From Gammaproteobacteria bacterium (lineage in GTDB: Bacteria > Pseudomonadota > Gammaproteobacteria > SZUA-229), in contig JAJRTD010000022.1 of NCBI GenBank assembly GCA_024278435.1, positions 1 through 5,390 of the forward strand: a stretch of DNA of 5,390 nucleotides, read 5' to 3'. The notes under the pieces are model-generated. The model was not told where the DNA came from. It did no database searches and was given only the letters and a program-made list of their open reading frames with translations. Positions 1 through 5,390 of this stretch are shown one piece after another. A program made the translations under genes and the position numbers. Every line of letters starts with the position of its first letter. The first letter of the stretch is position 1.

Positions 1-1496
1 CCAATCTCCTGTGAGGATTCACCCAGTCGTTTAATACGTTTAGAGGTTTCCTGAATGTTTTCCCGAATTTTCTCCATGGAGCCAATGGTATTACGTACCA
101 CTTTCGCACCTTTCTGCGCGATCTCCATTGATTGCTGCGCTACCTTGGCTGAGTTATCCGCTTCATGGGATACTGTCAGCATTGAGTCCGCCATATCGGT
201 TACCGCGGCACTCGCCGAAGCGATCTCACGCGCCTGCTTGTTGGAGGCTTCCGCCAGTTCCAGCGCGGTCTGCTGTGTCTTCTCGGTAGAGCGTGATACT
301 TCAGACGCTGTGTTATTAATGGTTGTTACCAGTGTACGCAGCGCGTCAATGGTAAAGTTCACCGAGTCGGCTATGGCGCCGGTAATCTCTTCGGTTACCG
401 TTGCATGCACTGTCAGGTCACCATCCGCAAGGTTGGCCATTTCATCCAGCAGTCGCAGAATCGCACGCTGGTTGCGTCGGTTATTTTCCAGCGCGATTTC
501 CTCACGTTTCCTCGCATCTTTCAGCAACAGGATACCGCCGATGATGATGAGTAACACGGCGACACCACCAAAACCAACACCGCCCAACTGGATCATATCG
601 AGCTCTTCACCCTGGCCGATAATCTGTTCCTGGAAAGTTTCGAGTGAGCTTAATAATTTAGCCGAGTTATCAGACACCAGGCCCGCTGCATCTTTCACTT
701 CGAACAGCTCAGGTGACAGTTCGAGAATGCCCGCAATATTGTCACTTACCGCACTAATCAGCATGGCCACTTCACGTAACTTGGCGACACCCTCTTTATC
801 GGTAACCTTGTCAATGCGCAAGCCCTTGGATCCTTTTAACAGGCCTTCCAGTACCCTGCCGAACAGGGCCGCGTCTCGACCGAACCTGTCAGCAGCAGCA
901 GCCGCTGTCTCACCACCGGCCAGCACCTGGTTCAGGTTGTTTTTAATACGTTGAGATAACATCATCTGGCGTGTGGCCAGGTAAACCTGTCGTGGTGATG
1001 CGTTCTTTTTAATCAGCACCCCAACCACTTCATCCGAATAGGTCAGCATCTGCGGGATAAAACTGTCAATCACCTCATACAGTTCCCGTACTTCAGCAAT
1101 CGCCTGGCGACCATTCAGAATAACTTCAATGTTGTTTCTGTAGTTGCGCCAGTCAGCTTCAACTTTATCGAGCTGTGGAAACAGATCCGGAGACAATGGC
1201 GCTGTTACTGCATCGCCGGAACGATAGGTATTAAGGATATTGTCAAACTTTATCTGCGACTGCTGCAGACGGTCGAAATCTTCCTCGTTACCTGATGACG
1301 CCCCCAGAGAATAGGTTGCCATCTGCTGTGACAGTAAAAGCTGGTCCGCAGACAGCTCCACATGACGCTGCAAATCCGCTCGCTTGTCACCCACATAAAC
1401 CAGACTACCCAACATAAGAATAATAAAGATTGACAGCAATATGCCAATTAATATTAATGGTTTACCAATTGCAATACTTTTCTGTTCTGCGCTCAT
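1..1496 (-). CDS. pilJ: PilJ, type IV pilus methyl-accepting chemoreceptor (partial, C-terminus beyond left edge)
   Basis: Transmembrane chemoreceptor of the Pil-Chp pathway. It senses surface contact/pilus state and signals through PilI to the ChpA kinase. The frame is open from ATG at 1496 to the window edge, about 498 codons, with no stop. Visible in order: a short cytoplasmic start, TM1 (about residues 13-35), a periplasmic region with two PilJ-type helical modules marked by LLLSQQM (53-59) and RQMMLSQRI (176-184), TM2 (about 304-325, Gly/Ile/Leu rich), a HAMP linker (about 326-400, with LADGDLTV), then the start of the methyl-accepting coiled coil. The final residues, RIKRLGESSQEIG, match the conserved stretch just before the receptor hairpin tip. 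Pseudomonas PilJ is about 680 residues, so roughly 180 are missing here only because the window ends. The start is supported by GGAGAG 8 nt upstream. It follows pilI after 99 nt of AT-rich DNA in which I see no clear terminator. Identity is secure; the ligand cannot be inferred. Confidence 0.95.
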   Translation of the reverse strand, partial: MSAEQKSIAIGKPLILIGILLSIFIILMLGSLVYVGDKRADLQRHVELSADQLLLSQQMATYSLGASSGNEEDFDRLQQSQIKFDNILNTYRSGDAVTAPLSPDLFPQLDKVEADWRNYRNNIEVILNGRQAIAEVRELYEVIDSFIPQMLTYSDEVVGVLIKKNASPRQVYLATRQMMLSQRIKNNLNQVLAGGETAAAAADRFGRDAALFGRVLEGLLKGSKGLRIDKVTDKEGVAKLREVAMLISAVSDNIAGILELSPELFEVKDAAGLVSDNSAKLLSSLETFQEQIIGQGEELDMIQLGGVGFGGVAVLLIIIGGILLLKDARKREEIALENNRRNQRAILRLLDEMANLADGDLTVHATVTEEITGAIADSVNFTIDALRTLVTTINNTASEVSRSTEKTQQTALELAEASNKQAREIASASAAVTDMADSMLTVSHEADNSAKVAQQSMEIAQKGAKVVRNTIGSMEKIRENIQETSKRIKRLGESSQEI

Positions 1497-1504
1497 AAGG
1501 CATT

Positions 1505-1510
1505 CTCTCC
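1505..1510 (-). promoter_or_regulatory. Ribosome binding site of pilJ
   Basis: GGAGAG on the minus strand, 8 nt before the ATG at 1496. It fixes the pilJ start and shows that pilJ can be translated independently of pilI despite the 99-nt gap. Confidence 0.7.
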
Positions 1511-1595
1511 GATCAACTTAATCCGCCATTTCTCTTGCTGGCGTAATCAGTAATATCTATCTCTAAGTTATTATTTTCTACTTATAATTTTTTAA

Positions 1596-2132
1596 TCACA
1601 AAGCCGCATGACTGAATCGTTCATCCTGCGTCATTTTTGCAAAACTGAATACCGGCCACTGTTCATCACCCTGTTTTAACTTGCGCTCGATATAAGGCGA
1701 TATTTTTTCAGCTACCGCAAAATCTTCTTTACTTACATCGCTTTCCCTGAAATGCCGCATACCATACACTTCTTCCACAACCAGGCCGGTGTTGAAACCC
1801 TTGTAATCAATAACGATCACCCGGCCTTTCTGCCGCTGTTTAACATCTTCGCCCAGCAGGTAACCCTTTAAATCCATGATCGGCAGCAGACTGCCACGAA
1901 CATTGGCCACACCGACTATCCATGATTTCACACCCGGTACTTTAGTGTATTCAGGCAGGTCCAGAATCTCTTTAATGTCCGACATGGAGGCGATCAATTT
2001 TGAATCCCCGACCCTGAAACCGACGCCCACCCATTCTTCCTCGACCCTGTCCATCGACGGCAAACGTGCTGCAGCTTCCAGCGTACGTTTTTCCAGGTCC
2101 AGTAATACATCAAATGGTTCGCTTGTATTCAT
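1596..2132 (-). CDS. pilI: PilI, CheW-like adaptor of the Pil-Chp chemosensory system
   Basis: Cytoplasmic coupling protein that links the PilJ receptor to the ChpA histidine kinase. The 178 residues equal the length I recall for Pseudomonas PilI. A short N-terminal helix (about 1-30, FDVLLDLEKRTLEAAARLP) typical of PilI precedes a CheW fold (about 34-170). The diagnostic CheW stretch is at 72-94: IVGVANVRG, then SLLPIMDL with R79, G80, P84 and D87. VIVIDY and GLVVEEVYGM further on fit the second CheW subdomain. The gene sits 52 nt after pilH and 99 nt before pilJ, in the order expected for pilG-H-I-J. The start ATG at 2132 has only a weak purine-rich site (AAAGAA) upstream, so initiation may be inefficient or depend on upstream translation. 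No domain appears missing. A housekeeping flagellar CheW is less likely given the N-terminal helix and neighbours. Confidence 0.94.
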   Translation of the reverse strand: MNTSEPFDVLLDLEKRTLEAAARLPSMDRVEEEWVGVGFRVGDSKLIASMSDIKEILDLPEYTKVPGVKSWIVGVANVRGSLLPIMDLKGYLLGEDVKQRQKGRVIVIDYKGFNTGLVVEEVYGMRHFRESDVSKEDFAVAEKISPYIERKLKQGDEQWPVFSFAKMTQDERFSHAAL

Positions 2133-2184
2133 TTATTGTTCTTTTATTATTGTTTTATATCTAAGTCAGATGTCATGTTATCGT

Positions 2185-2550
2185 TTATGCTGACAACACC
2201 ATGTTGACATGTTCGATCAGGGCTTTCTCCTGCACAGGTTTTACAATGTAATCCTTTGCTCCCTGACGCATAGCCCAGACCTTATCTGTTTCCTGGTCTT
2301 TGGTTGTAACCATAATGACCGGGATCGCCGATGTTTCTGTGTTCTTCGAAAGCTGCCGCGTTGCCTGAAAACCGTTCATGCCCGGCATGACAACATCCAT
2401 TAAAATCAAATCCGGCAATTCCGTTTTAGCCATTTCAACACCATCTTCACCTGACGTTGCAACCACTACCTGGTGACCGTTTTTGGTCAGCATGGTCTGC
2501 AGAACATGTACTTCTGTCGGTGAATCATCAACTATCATTACTTTTGCCAT
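2185..2550 (-). CDS. pilH: PilH, CheY-like response regulator for twitching motility
   Basis: Single-domain receiver phosphorylated by ChpA. In Pseudomonas it is linked to pilus retraction and to limiting PilG signalling, perhaps as a phosphate sink. The protein is 121 residues, the usual PilH length, and consists only of the receiver fold: acidic pocket D8-D9 (MIVDDSP), phospho-acceptor D52 (LILMDVVMPG), switch Thr T82 (IMVTTKD) and K104 (DYIVKPV). The stretch FQATRQL followed later by TKDQETDKVW is a strong PilH signature. I place the start at ATG 2550, which has GGTGA 5 nt upstream. An in-frame TTG at 2577 would add nine residues (MLTKQVVTR) that PilH proteins normally lack and would swallow that ribosome site. 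It follows pilG after 104 nt, a wide gap for an operon, and precedes pilI by 52 nt. There is no output domain, so it acts by protein contact. Confidence 0.96.
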   Translation of the reverse strand: MAKVMIVDDSPTEVHVLQTMLTKNGHQVVVATSGEDGVEMAKTELPDLILMDVVMPGMNGFQATRQLSKNTETSAIPVIMVTTKDQETDKVWAMRQGAKDYIVKPVQEKALIEHVNMVLSA

Positions 2551-2654
2551 TCTCGTCACCACTTGTTTTGTTAGCAACTGAATCTGCCTGTTTCGTCTTC
2601 GGCATGTTTCAGTTATTTATCTCTAATACCCTATCGCCTGTTATTTCAGCACTA

Positions 2655-3029
2655 TCAACCTGAAGGCACATGTTCCTTGATTGCCCCCATTAAATCCTCC
2701 TTGGTAAATGGTTTTGTCAGGTATTGTGTTGAACCAACAATACGGCCGCGTGCGCGGTCAAAAATACTGTCTTTGCTGGACAACATAATGACCGGTGTGT
2801 CTTTAAATGTTTTGTTATTTTTAATCAAGGCGCAGGTCTGATAACCATCAAGCCTTGGCATCATAATATCCACGAAAATAATATCCGGTTTCGTTTCGGC
2901 AATTTTCGATAATGCCTCGAAACCATCAACCGCGGTTACTACCTCACAGCCTTCCTTTTTTAACAGGTTTTCAGCTGTACGCCTTATTGTTTTACTGTCA
3001 TCAATGACCAGTACTTTCAGGTCACTCAT
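2655..3029 (-). CDS. pilG: PilG, CheY-like response regulator for pilus extension
   Basis: Single-domain receiver, an output of ChpA. In Pseudomonas PilG promotes pilus extension and is needed for adenylate cyclase CyaB activation. Receiver residues are all present: D10-D11 (VIDDSKTIRR), phospho-acceptor D54 (FVDIMMPRLDGYQTCALIK), switch S84/S85 (IMLSSKD) and K106 (YLTKPF). The stretches DDSKTIRRTAE, MMPRLDGYQTC and GRIVGSTQYLTKPF are close to invariant in PilG and separate it from PilH. At 124 residues it stops just after HVPSG, lacking the roughly ten-residue tail I recall in Pseudomonas PilG, and its N-terminus is also a few residues shorter. ATG 3029 is supported by AAAGAG 8 nt upstream. 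It is first in the pil operon, divergent from gshB, with a candidate promoter and palindromic operator upstream. Confidence 0.96.
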   Translation of the reverse strand: MSDLKVLVIDDSKTIRRTAENLLKKEGCEVVTAVDGFEALSKIAETKPDIIFVDIMMPRLDGYQTCALIKNNKTFKDTPVIMLSSKDSIFDRARGRIVGSTQYLTKPFTKEDLMGAIKEHVPSG

Positions 3030-3060
3030 TACAAAATCTCTTTAATCATTGTTGTACCAT
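3029..3060 (-). other. Two tiny overlapping leader reading frames before pilG
   Basis: On the minus strand, ATG at 3060 opens MVQQ and stops at TGA 3048-3046. That stop overlaps the next ATG (3049) as ATGA. The second frame reads MIKEIL and stops at TAA 3031-3029, overlapping the pilG ATG as TAATG. GGGA lies 7 nt before the first ATG. The arrangement would permit reinitiation into pilG. Frames this short arise by chance in AT-rich leaders, and the pilG start has its own AAAGAG site, so translation of these is speculative. Confidence 0.25.
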
Positions 3061-3065
3061 TTTTA

Positions 3066-3081
3066 TGTCCCAGCCAGGACA
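3066..3081 (-). other. Small inverted repeat in the predicted pilG leader
   Basis: TGTCC and GGACA form a 5-bp stem around a 6-nt loop, 36 nt upstream of the pilG start. There is no U-run, so it is not a terminator. In the predicted transcript GTTGT and ACAAC flank it and could pair instead, excluding the inner stem. It could be a minor RNA structure or chance. Confidence 0.3.
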
Positions 3082-3102
3082 ACCCCAAAAAAGACAATTA
3101 AG

Positions 3103-3133
3103 ATAAACTGAATGTAGACCACATTCTGTTTAT
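3103..3133. promoter_or_regulatory. 31-bp near-perfect palindrome, candidate operator
   Basis: Left arm ATAAACTGAATGT (3103-3115), 5-nt centre AGACC, right arm ACATTCTGTTTAT (3121-3133). Twelve of thirteen positions pair; the only mismatch is a T opposite T at 3109/3127. It covers the whole -10 box and spacer of the predicted pilG promoter, so a bound protein would occlude RNA polymerase. It does not contain the CRP/Vfr half-site TGTGA. With the predicted start point near 3104 it lies almost wholly outside the pilG transcript, which favours a DNA site over an RNA hairpin. The regulator is not identifiable from sequence. Confidence 0.6.
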
Positions 3134-3139
3134 TGCCAA
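3111..3139 (-). promoter_or_regulatory. Candidate sigma70-type promoter of pilG
   Basis: On the minus strand, TTGGCA (3139-3134, five of six against TTGACA), a 17-nt spacer, then TACATT (3116-3111, four of six against TATAAT). The start point would fall near 3104, giving a leader of about 75 nt to the pilG ATG. Spacing is optimal and it is the best box pair I found by eye in the divergent region. It is entangled with the palindrome at 3103-3133. Confidence 0.5.
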
Positions 3140-3231
3140 CAATTCATAAAAACTTGAACATTATTGGCCAAGATTTTGCTTAACAAAACTTTACTGATGA
3201 TGCCCAACATGCAAAATCAGGGACAAATTAC

Positions 3232-3240
3232 TGGTAAACT
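3232..3240 (+). promoter_or_regulatory. Possible extended -10 promoter of gshB
   Basis: TGG followed by TAAACT resembles an extended -10 element (TGn plus four of six of TATAAT). The start point would be near 3247, about 33 nt before the gshB ATG. The matching -35 position (CAAAAT) is poor. No other convincing forward promoter is visible, so this is a weak call. Confidence 0.25.
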
Positions 3241-3270
3241 TGGCTGTATTCTGCAAATTCAACCGCGACT

Positions 3271-3274
3271 GGAG
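3271..3274 (+). promoter_or_regulatory. Ribosome binding site of gshB
   Basis: GGAG with a 5-nt gap to the ATG at 3280 supports that start, which also matches the N-terminus of known GshB proteins. Confidence 0.75.
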
Positions 3275-3279
3275 AAATC

Positions 3280-4245
3280 ATGGGCATCAGATTAGGCATC
3301 GTTATGGATCCGCTGTCATCAATTAATATAAAAAAAGACAGCAGCTTTGCCATGATGCTGGCAGCACAGAAACGGGGCTGGGAAATCCACACCATCTATC
3401 AGTCTGATTTATACACAAAAAATGAAACTCCCTGGGCATACAGCCGGATCACCCGCGTGGAAGACCGGCCCGATCACTGGTATGACTTCAGCGCAGAGCA
3501 GGACATCGAACTGGGCTTACTGGATGTTATCCTGATGCGCAAGGACCCGCCTTTTGATATCGAATATATTGCCAGCACCTACATCCTGGAGCTTGCAGAA
3601 AAACGCGGCTCACTCATTGTCAACAAACCGGCCAGCCTGCGTGATAATAATGAAAAAATGTTTATCACCCGGTTCCCGCAGTGCTGCACACCCTTTATGG
3701 TCAGCCGCAGCAAAAAACGCTTGCGTGATTTTGTGGTGGATCGCTTCAGCAATGAACAGCAGGACGTCATTTTAAAACCACTGGACGGCATGGGCGGCAC
3801 ATCAATTTATCGTGTCAATCCGGCAGACCCCAACCTTTCGGTAATCCTTGAAACTGTTTCAGAAAATGAAACCCGCAGCGTCATGGCACAGCAGTTTATT
3901 CCTGAAATTACCGAGGGTGACAAACGGGTACTGTTAATCGACGGCCAGGCCGTCCCCTATGCACTGGCACGCATCCCGGCCAATGGCGAAACCCGTGGCA
4001 ACCTTGCTGCCGGCGGCAGCGGTGTCGGTATCGAACTGTCAGAACGCGACCACTGGATATGCCAGCAGGTTGCTCCGGTTTTAAAACAACAGGGTATTTT
4101 ATTTGCAGGTATCGATATTATCGGCGATTATCTAACAGAAATTAACATTACCAGCCCGACCTGCATCCGCGAACTTGACCGGATCTACTCACTGGATATC
4201 GCCGGTGATTTAATGTCATGTATAGAACAGCACCTCGCCGCCTGA
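3280..4245 (+). CDS. gshB: Glutathione synthetase (ATP-grasp ligase)
   Basis: Cytoplasmic enzyme of the second step of glutathione synthesis: gamma-glutamylcysteine plus glycine plus ATP gives glutathione, ADP and phosphate. The 321 residues compare with 316 in E. coli. The N-terminal substrate domain opens with LGIVMDPLSSINIKKDSSFA and continues through VILMRKDPPFDIEYI and LIVNKPASLRDNNEK. The ATP-grasp part has KPLDGMGG (166-173, glycine-rich loop), then ETRGNLAAGG (237-246). Near the C-terminus GIDIIGDYLTEIN followed by ITSPTCIRE carries likely Mg-binding D279, E287 and N289, by analogy to E. coli. No key residue is missing. It lies divergent from pilG, as in Pseudomonas, and its end overlaps apbE by 28 nt in another frame, so the two are probably co-transcribed. 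Function is secure; the link to the pil genes looks positional rather than functional. Confidence 0.97.
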   Translation: MGIRLGIVMDPLSSINIKKDSSFAMMLAAQKRGWEIHTIYQSDLYTKNETPWAYSRITRVEDRPDHWYDFSAEQDIELGLLDVILMRKDPPFDIEYIASTYILELAEKRGSLIVNKPASLRDNNEKMFITRFPQCCTPFMVSRSKKRLRDFVVDRFSNEQQDVILKPLDGMGGTSIYRVNPADPNLSVILETVSENETRSVMAQQFIPEITEGDKRVLLIDGQAVPYALARIPANGETRGNLAAGGSGVGIELSERDHWICQQVAPVLKQQGILFAGIDIIGDYLTEINITSPTCIRELDRIYSLDIAGDLMSCIEQHLAA

Positions 4246-5282
4246 AATTTCACCGCGCTTTGCCGGCAGCGCGCCTGTTAATAGTCGGCGCGATGGTTTT
4301 CCTGTTCGCCTGTGCAAAAACAGAAAAACAGTATGACTATACAATCTTTGCTTTTGGCACCCTGATCGAAATCAGCATTTTCGGAACTGACGAACAACTG
4401 GCCGAAATTGCTTTTCAACAACTGCAGCAGGACTTTGTACGTTTCCACCAGGACTGGTCTCCCTGGACCGATGGCGACCTGGCATTGATTAATCAGCAAA
4501 TTGAAAAAAAACAGCCGGTCAGAGTACCGGCACATCTTGTTCCCATTATAAAAACCTCGATAGCGCTCAGCAGGCAAAGCGATAATAACTACAACCCCGC
4601 TATCGGCAGGCTGATCAACCTGTGGCAGTTTCATAAATACCAGGACAGTGATATCCGGCCACCGGATGATCAGCTGATTCAGCAACTGCTTAAACAAAAC
4701 CCGCTGATGTCAGATTTAACGCTCGATGACAACAACATGCTAAACAGCAGCAACCCGGCGGTATCATTGAATTTCGGCGCCTTTGCCAAGGGTTATGCAA
4801 TCGAGCTGGAAATCAGAAAATTACGCGAGCTGGGCATACACAACGCGGTAATGAATGCCGGCGGTGATCTGACGGTAATCGGTAAACATGGAGAGCGCGC
4901 CTGGAATATCGGTATTCGTCACCCTCGCCGGCCGGGCTTACTGGCCAGCGTGGAAGTAAAAGACAATGAAAGTGTTTTTACTTCCGGTGATTATGAGCGT
5001 TTTTATTATTACCAGGGCAAACGCTATCACCACATCCTGAACCCGAAAACCGGCTACCCGACCGATGACACGCAATCAGTGACCGTGATTCATCCTGATG
5101 CCGGCCGTGCCGATGCGGCAGCCACCGCAATCTTTGTTGCCGGACGCAAAAACTGGCAGCAGGTAGCAAAAGATATGGGCATACAGTACGTCATGCTGGT
5201 TGACGGTGACGGCAATATTCATTTCACACCAGCCATGAAAAAACGCATTAAATTGCTGGAAAAACGCCAGATAGCGCTATAA
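4218..5282 (+). CDS. apbE: ApbE-family FAD:protein FMN transferase, predicted lipoprotein
   Basis: Periplasmic Mg-dependent enzyme that transfers FMN from FAD to a Thr/Ser of target proteins such as the NqrB/NqrC or RnfD/RnfG subunits. The 354 residues fit the family. The N-terminus is a lipoprotein signal: basic RRLKFHR (7-13), hydrophobic 20-31, lipobox LFAC with C32 as the modified residue. Family hallmarks follow: FGTLIEI near 46, FGAFAKGYAIE (186-196, flavin-binding Lys/Gly motif), NAGGD (213-217), HHILNPKTGYPT (271-282), and DAAATAIF (299-306), whose D299 and T303 fit the metal site. ATG 4218 lies inside gshB, with GGTGA 9 nt upstream. A TTG at 4260 is an alternative that would keep most of the signal but lose the basic region. 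The target flavoprotein is not in the window, so substrate choice is unknown. An older label is thiamine biosynthesis lipoprotein ApbE. Confidence 0.95.
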   Translation: MYRTAPRRLKFHRALPAARLLIVGAMVFLFACAKTEKQYDYTIFAFGTLIEISIFGTDEQLAEIAFQQLQQDFVRFHQDWSPWTDGDLALINQQIEKKQPVRVPAHLVPIIKTSIALSRQSDNNYNPAIGRLINLWQFHKYQDSDIRPPDDQLIQQLLKQNPLMSDLTLDDNNMLNSSNPAVSLNFGAFAKGYAIELEIRKLRELGIHNAVMNAGGDLTVIGKHGERAWNIGIRHPRRPGLLASVEVKDNESVFTSGDYERFYYYQGKRYHHILNPKTGYPTDDTQSVTVIHPDAGRADAAATAIFVAGRKNWQQVAKDMGIQYVMLVDGDGNIHFTPAMKKRIKLLEKRQIAL

Positions 5283-5390
5283 ATTACACACTGTGACAGG
5301 GAGAAATCGTCTTATCCAGAATAAACCACGTTTTCACTCGATATATCGTCAACTTTATACATAAATATGAGTGACCAACTATAATAAAAG
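5283..5390. other. Gene-free tail downstream of apbE
   Basis: The final 108 nt become AT-rich to the right. I see no stem-loop with a U-run that would terminate the gshB-apbE transcript, and no gene on either strand. An ATG at 5367 opens only MSDQL before a stop. Confidence 0.5.
5356..5385 (+). promoter_or_regulatory. Possible promoter reading out of the window
   Basis: A perfect TATAAT at 5380-5385 is preceded, with an 18-nt spacer, by TATACA (5356-5361, four of six against TTGACA). It would drive a gene starting beyond the right edge. The region is AT-rich, so a chance match is quite possible. Confidence 0.3.

Noticed and set aside
55..954. A 299-codon open frame on the plus strand
   Set aside because: It is antisense to pilJ. 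Its product is low-complexity Ser/Ala/Arg-rich with no domain, whereas the minus strand encodes a full PilJ receptor.
1250..1447. Minus-strand 65-codon frame with Trp/Cys-rich product
   Set aside because: It overlaps the pilJ N-terminus in another frame; the pilJ frame gives TM1 and the sensor module.
1876..2193. Plus-strand 105-codon frame
   Set aside because: Antisense to pilI with no recognisable domain.
2551..2577. Upstream TTG start for pilH
   Set aside because: The ATG at 2550 has GGTGA at proper distance and gives the standard 121-residue PilH; the TTG would add nine non-conserved residues.
3103..3133. Reading the palindrome as a transcription terminator
   Set aside because: No U-run follows on either strand, and it lies between divergent genes upstream of both, where no transcript is expected to end.
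3164..3171. TTGGCCAA palindrome in the divergent region
   Set aside because: Only 8 bp with no extension into the flanks; expected by chance.
4218..4320. Twin-arginine export signal on ApbE
   Set aside because: PRRLKF resembles but does not match S/TRRxFLK, and the LFAC lipobox with a short basic region fits an ordinary Sec lipoprotein.
4278..4697. Minus-strand 139-codon frame
   Set aside because: Antisense to apbE, whose frame carries the lipobox and all family motifs.
5367..5384. Possible start of a downstream gene (MSDQL)
   Set aside because: It stops after five codons and has no ribosome binding site.

Overview
The window looks like chromosomal DNA from a gammaproteobacterium with type IV pili. 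The basis is a Pil-Chp twitching/surface-sensing cluster (pilG-pilH-pilI-pilJ) lying divergent to gshB, an arrangement known from Pseudomonas and relatives, together with proteins that align almost residue for residue (from memory) with Pseudomonas PilG/PilH and E. coli GshB. Base composition is moderate, close to half G+C. Genus cannot be told from the sequence. I see no mobile elements, CRISPR arrays, tRNA or rRNA genes.

Minus strand, read from right to left: pilG (3029-2655, response regulator), pilH (2550-2185, response regulator), pilI (2132-1596, CheW-like adaptor) and pilJ (from 1496, methyl-accepting chemoreceptor, running off the left edge). The pilJ frame has no stop in the window, so it is easily missed. 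Long frames on the opposite strand inside it are shadows. The rest of the expected system (pilK, chpA and others) would lie beyond the left edge. All pil genes point the same way with gaps of about 50 to 100 nt, consistent with one operon.

Plus strand: gshB (3280-4245, glutathione synthetase) and apbE (4218-5282, a lipoprotein-type FAD:protein FMN transferase). Their coding regions overlap by 28 nt, so they are probably co-transcribed and translationally coupled.

The 250-nt divergent intergenic region (3030-3279) holds the most interesting non-coding signals. A good sigma70-type promoter for pilG (TTGGCA, 17 nt, TACATT) has its spacer and -10 box lying inside a 31-bp near-perfect palindrome (3103-3133), a strong candidate operator. 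The predicted pilG leader carries a small hairpin and two tiny stop/start-overlapping reading frames that end on the pilG start codon. The last 108 nt hold no gene, but may carry a promoter reading out of the window.

In function, PilJ senses at the membrane, PilI couples it to the ChpA kinase (not in the window), and PilG and PilH are the phosphorylated outputs that control pilus extension and retraction. GshB and ApbE act in separate processes, cytoplasmic thiol synthesis and periplasmic flavinylation. Nothing here is clearly a new system; the core genes are well known and the novelty candidates are regulatory.
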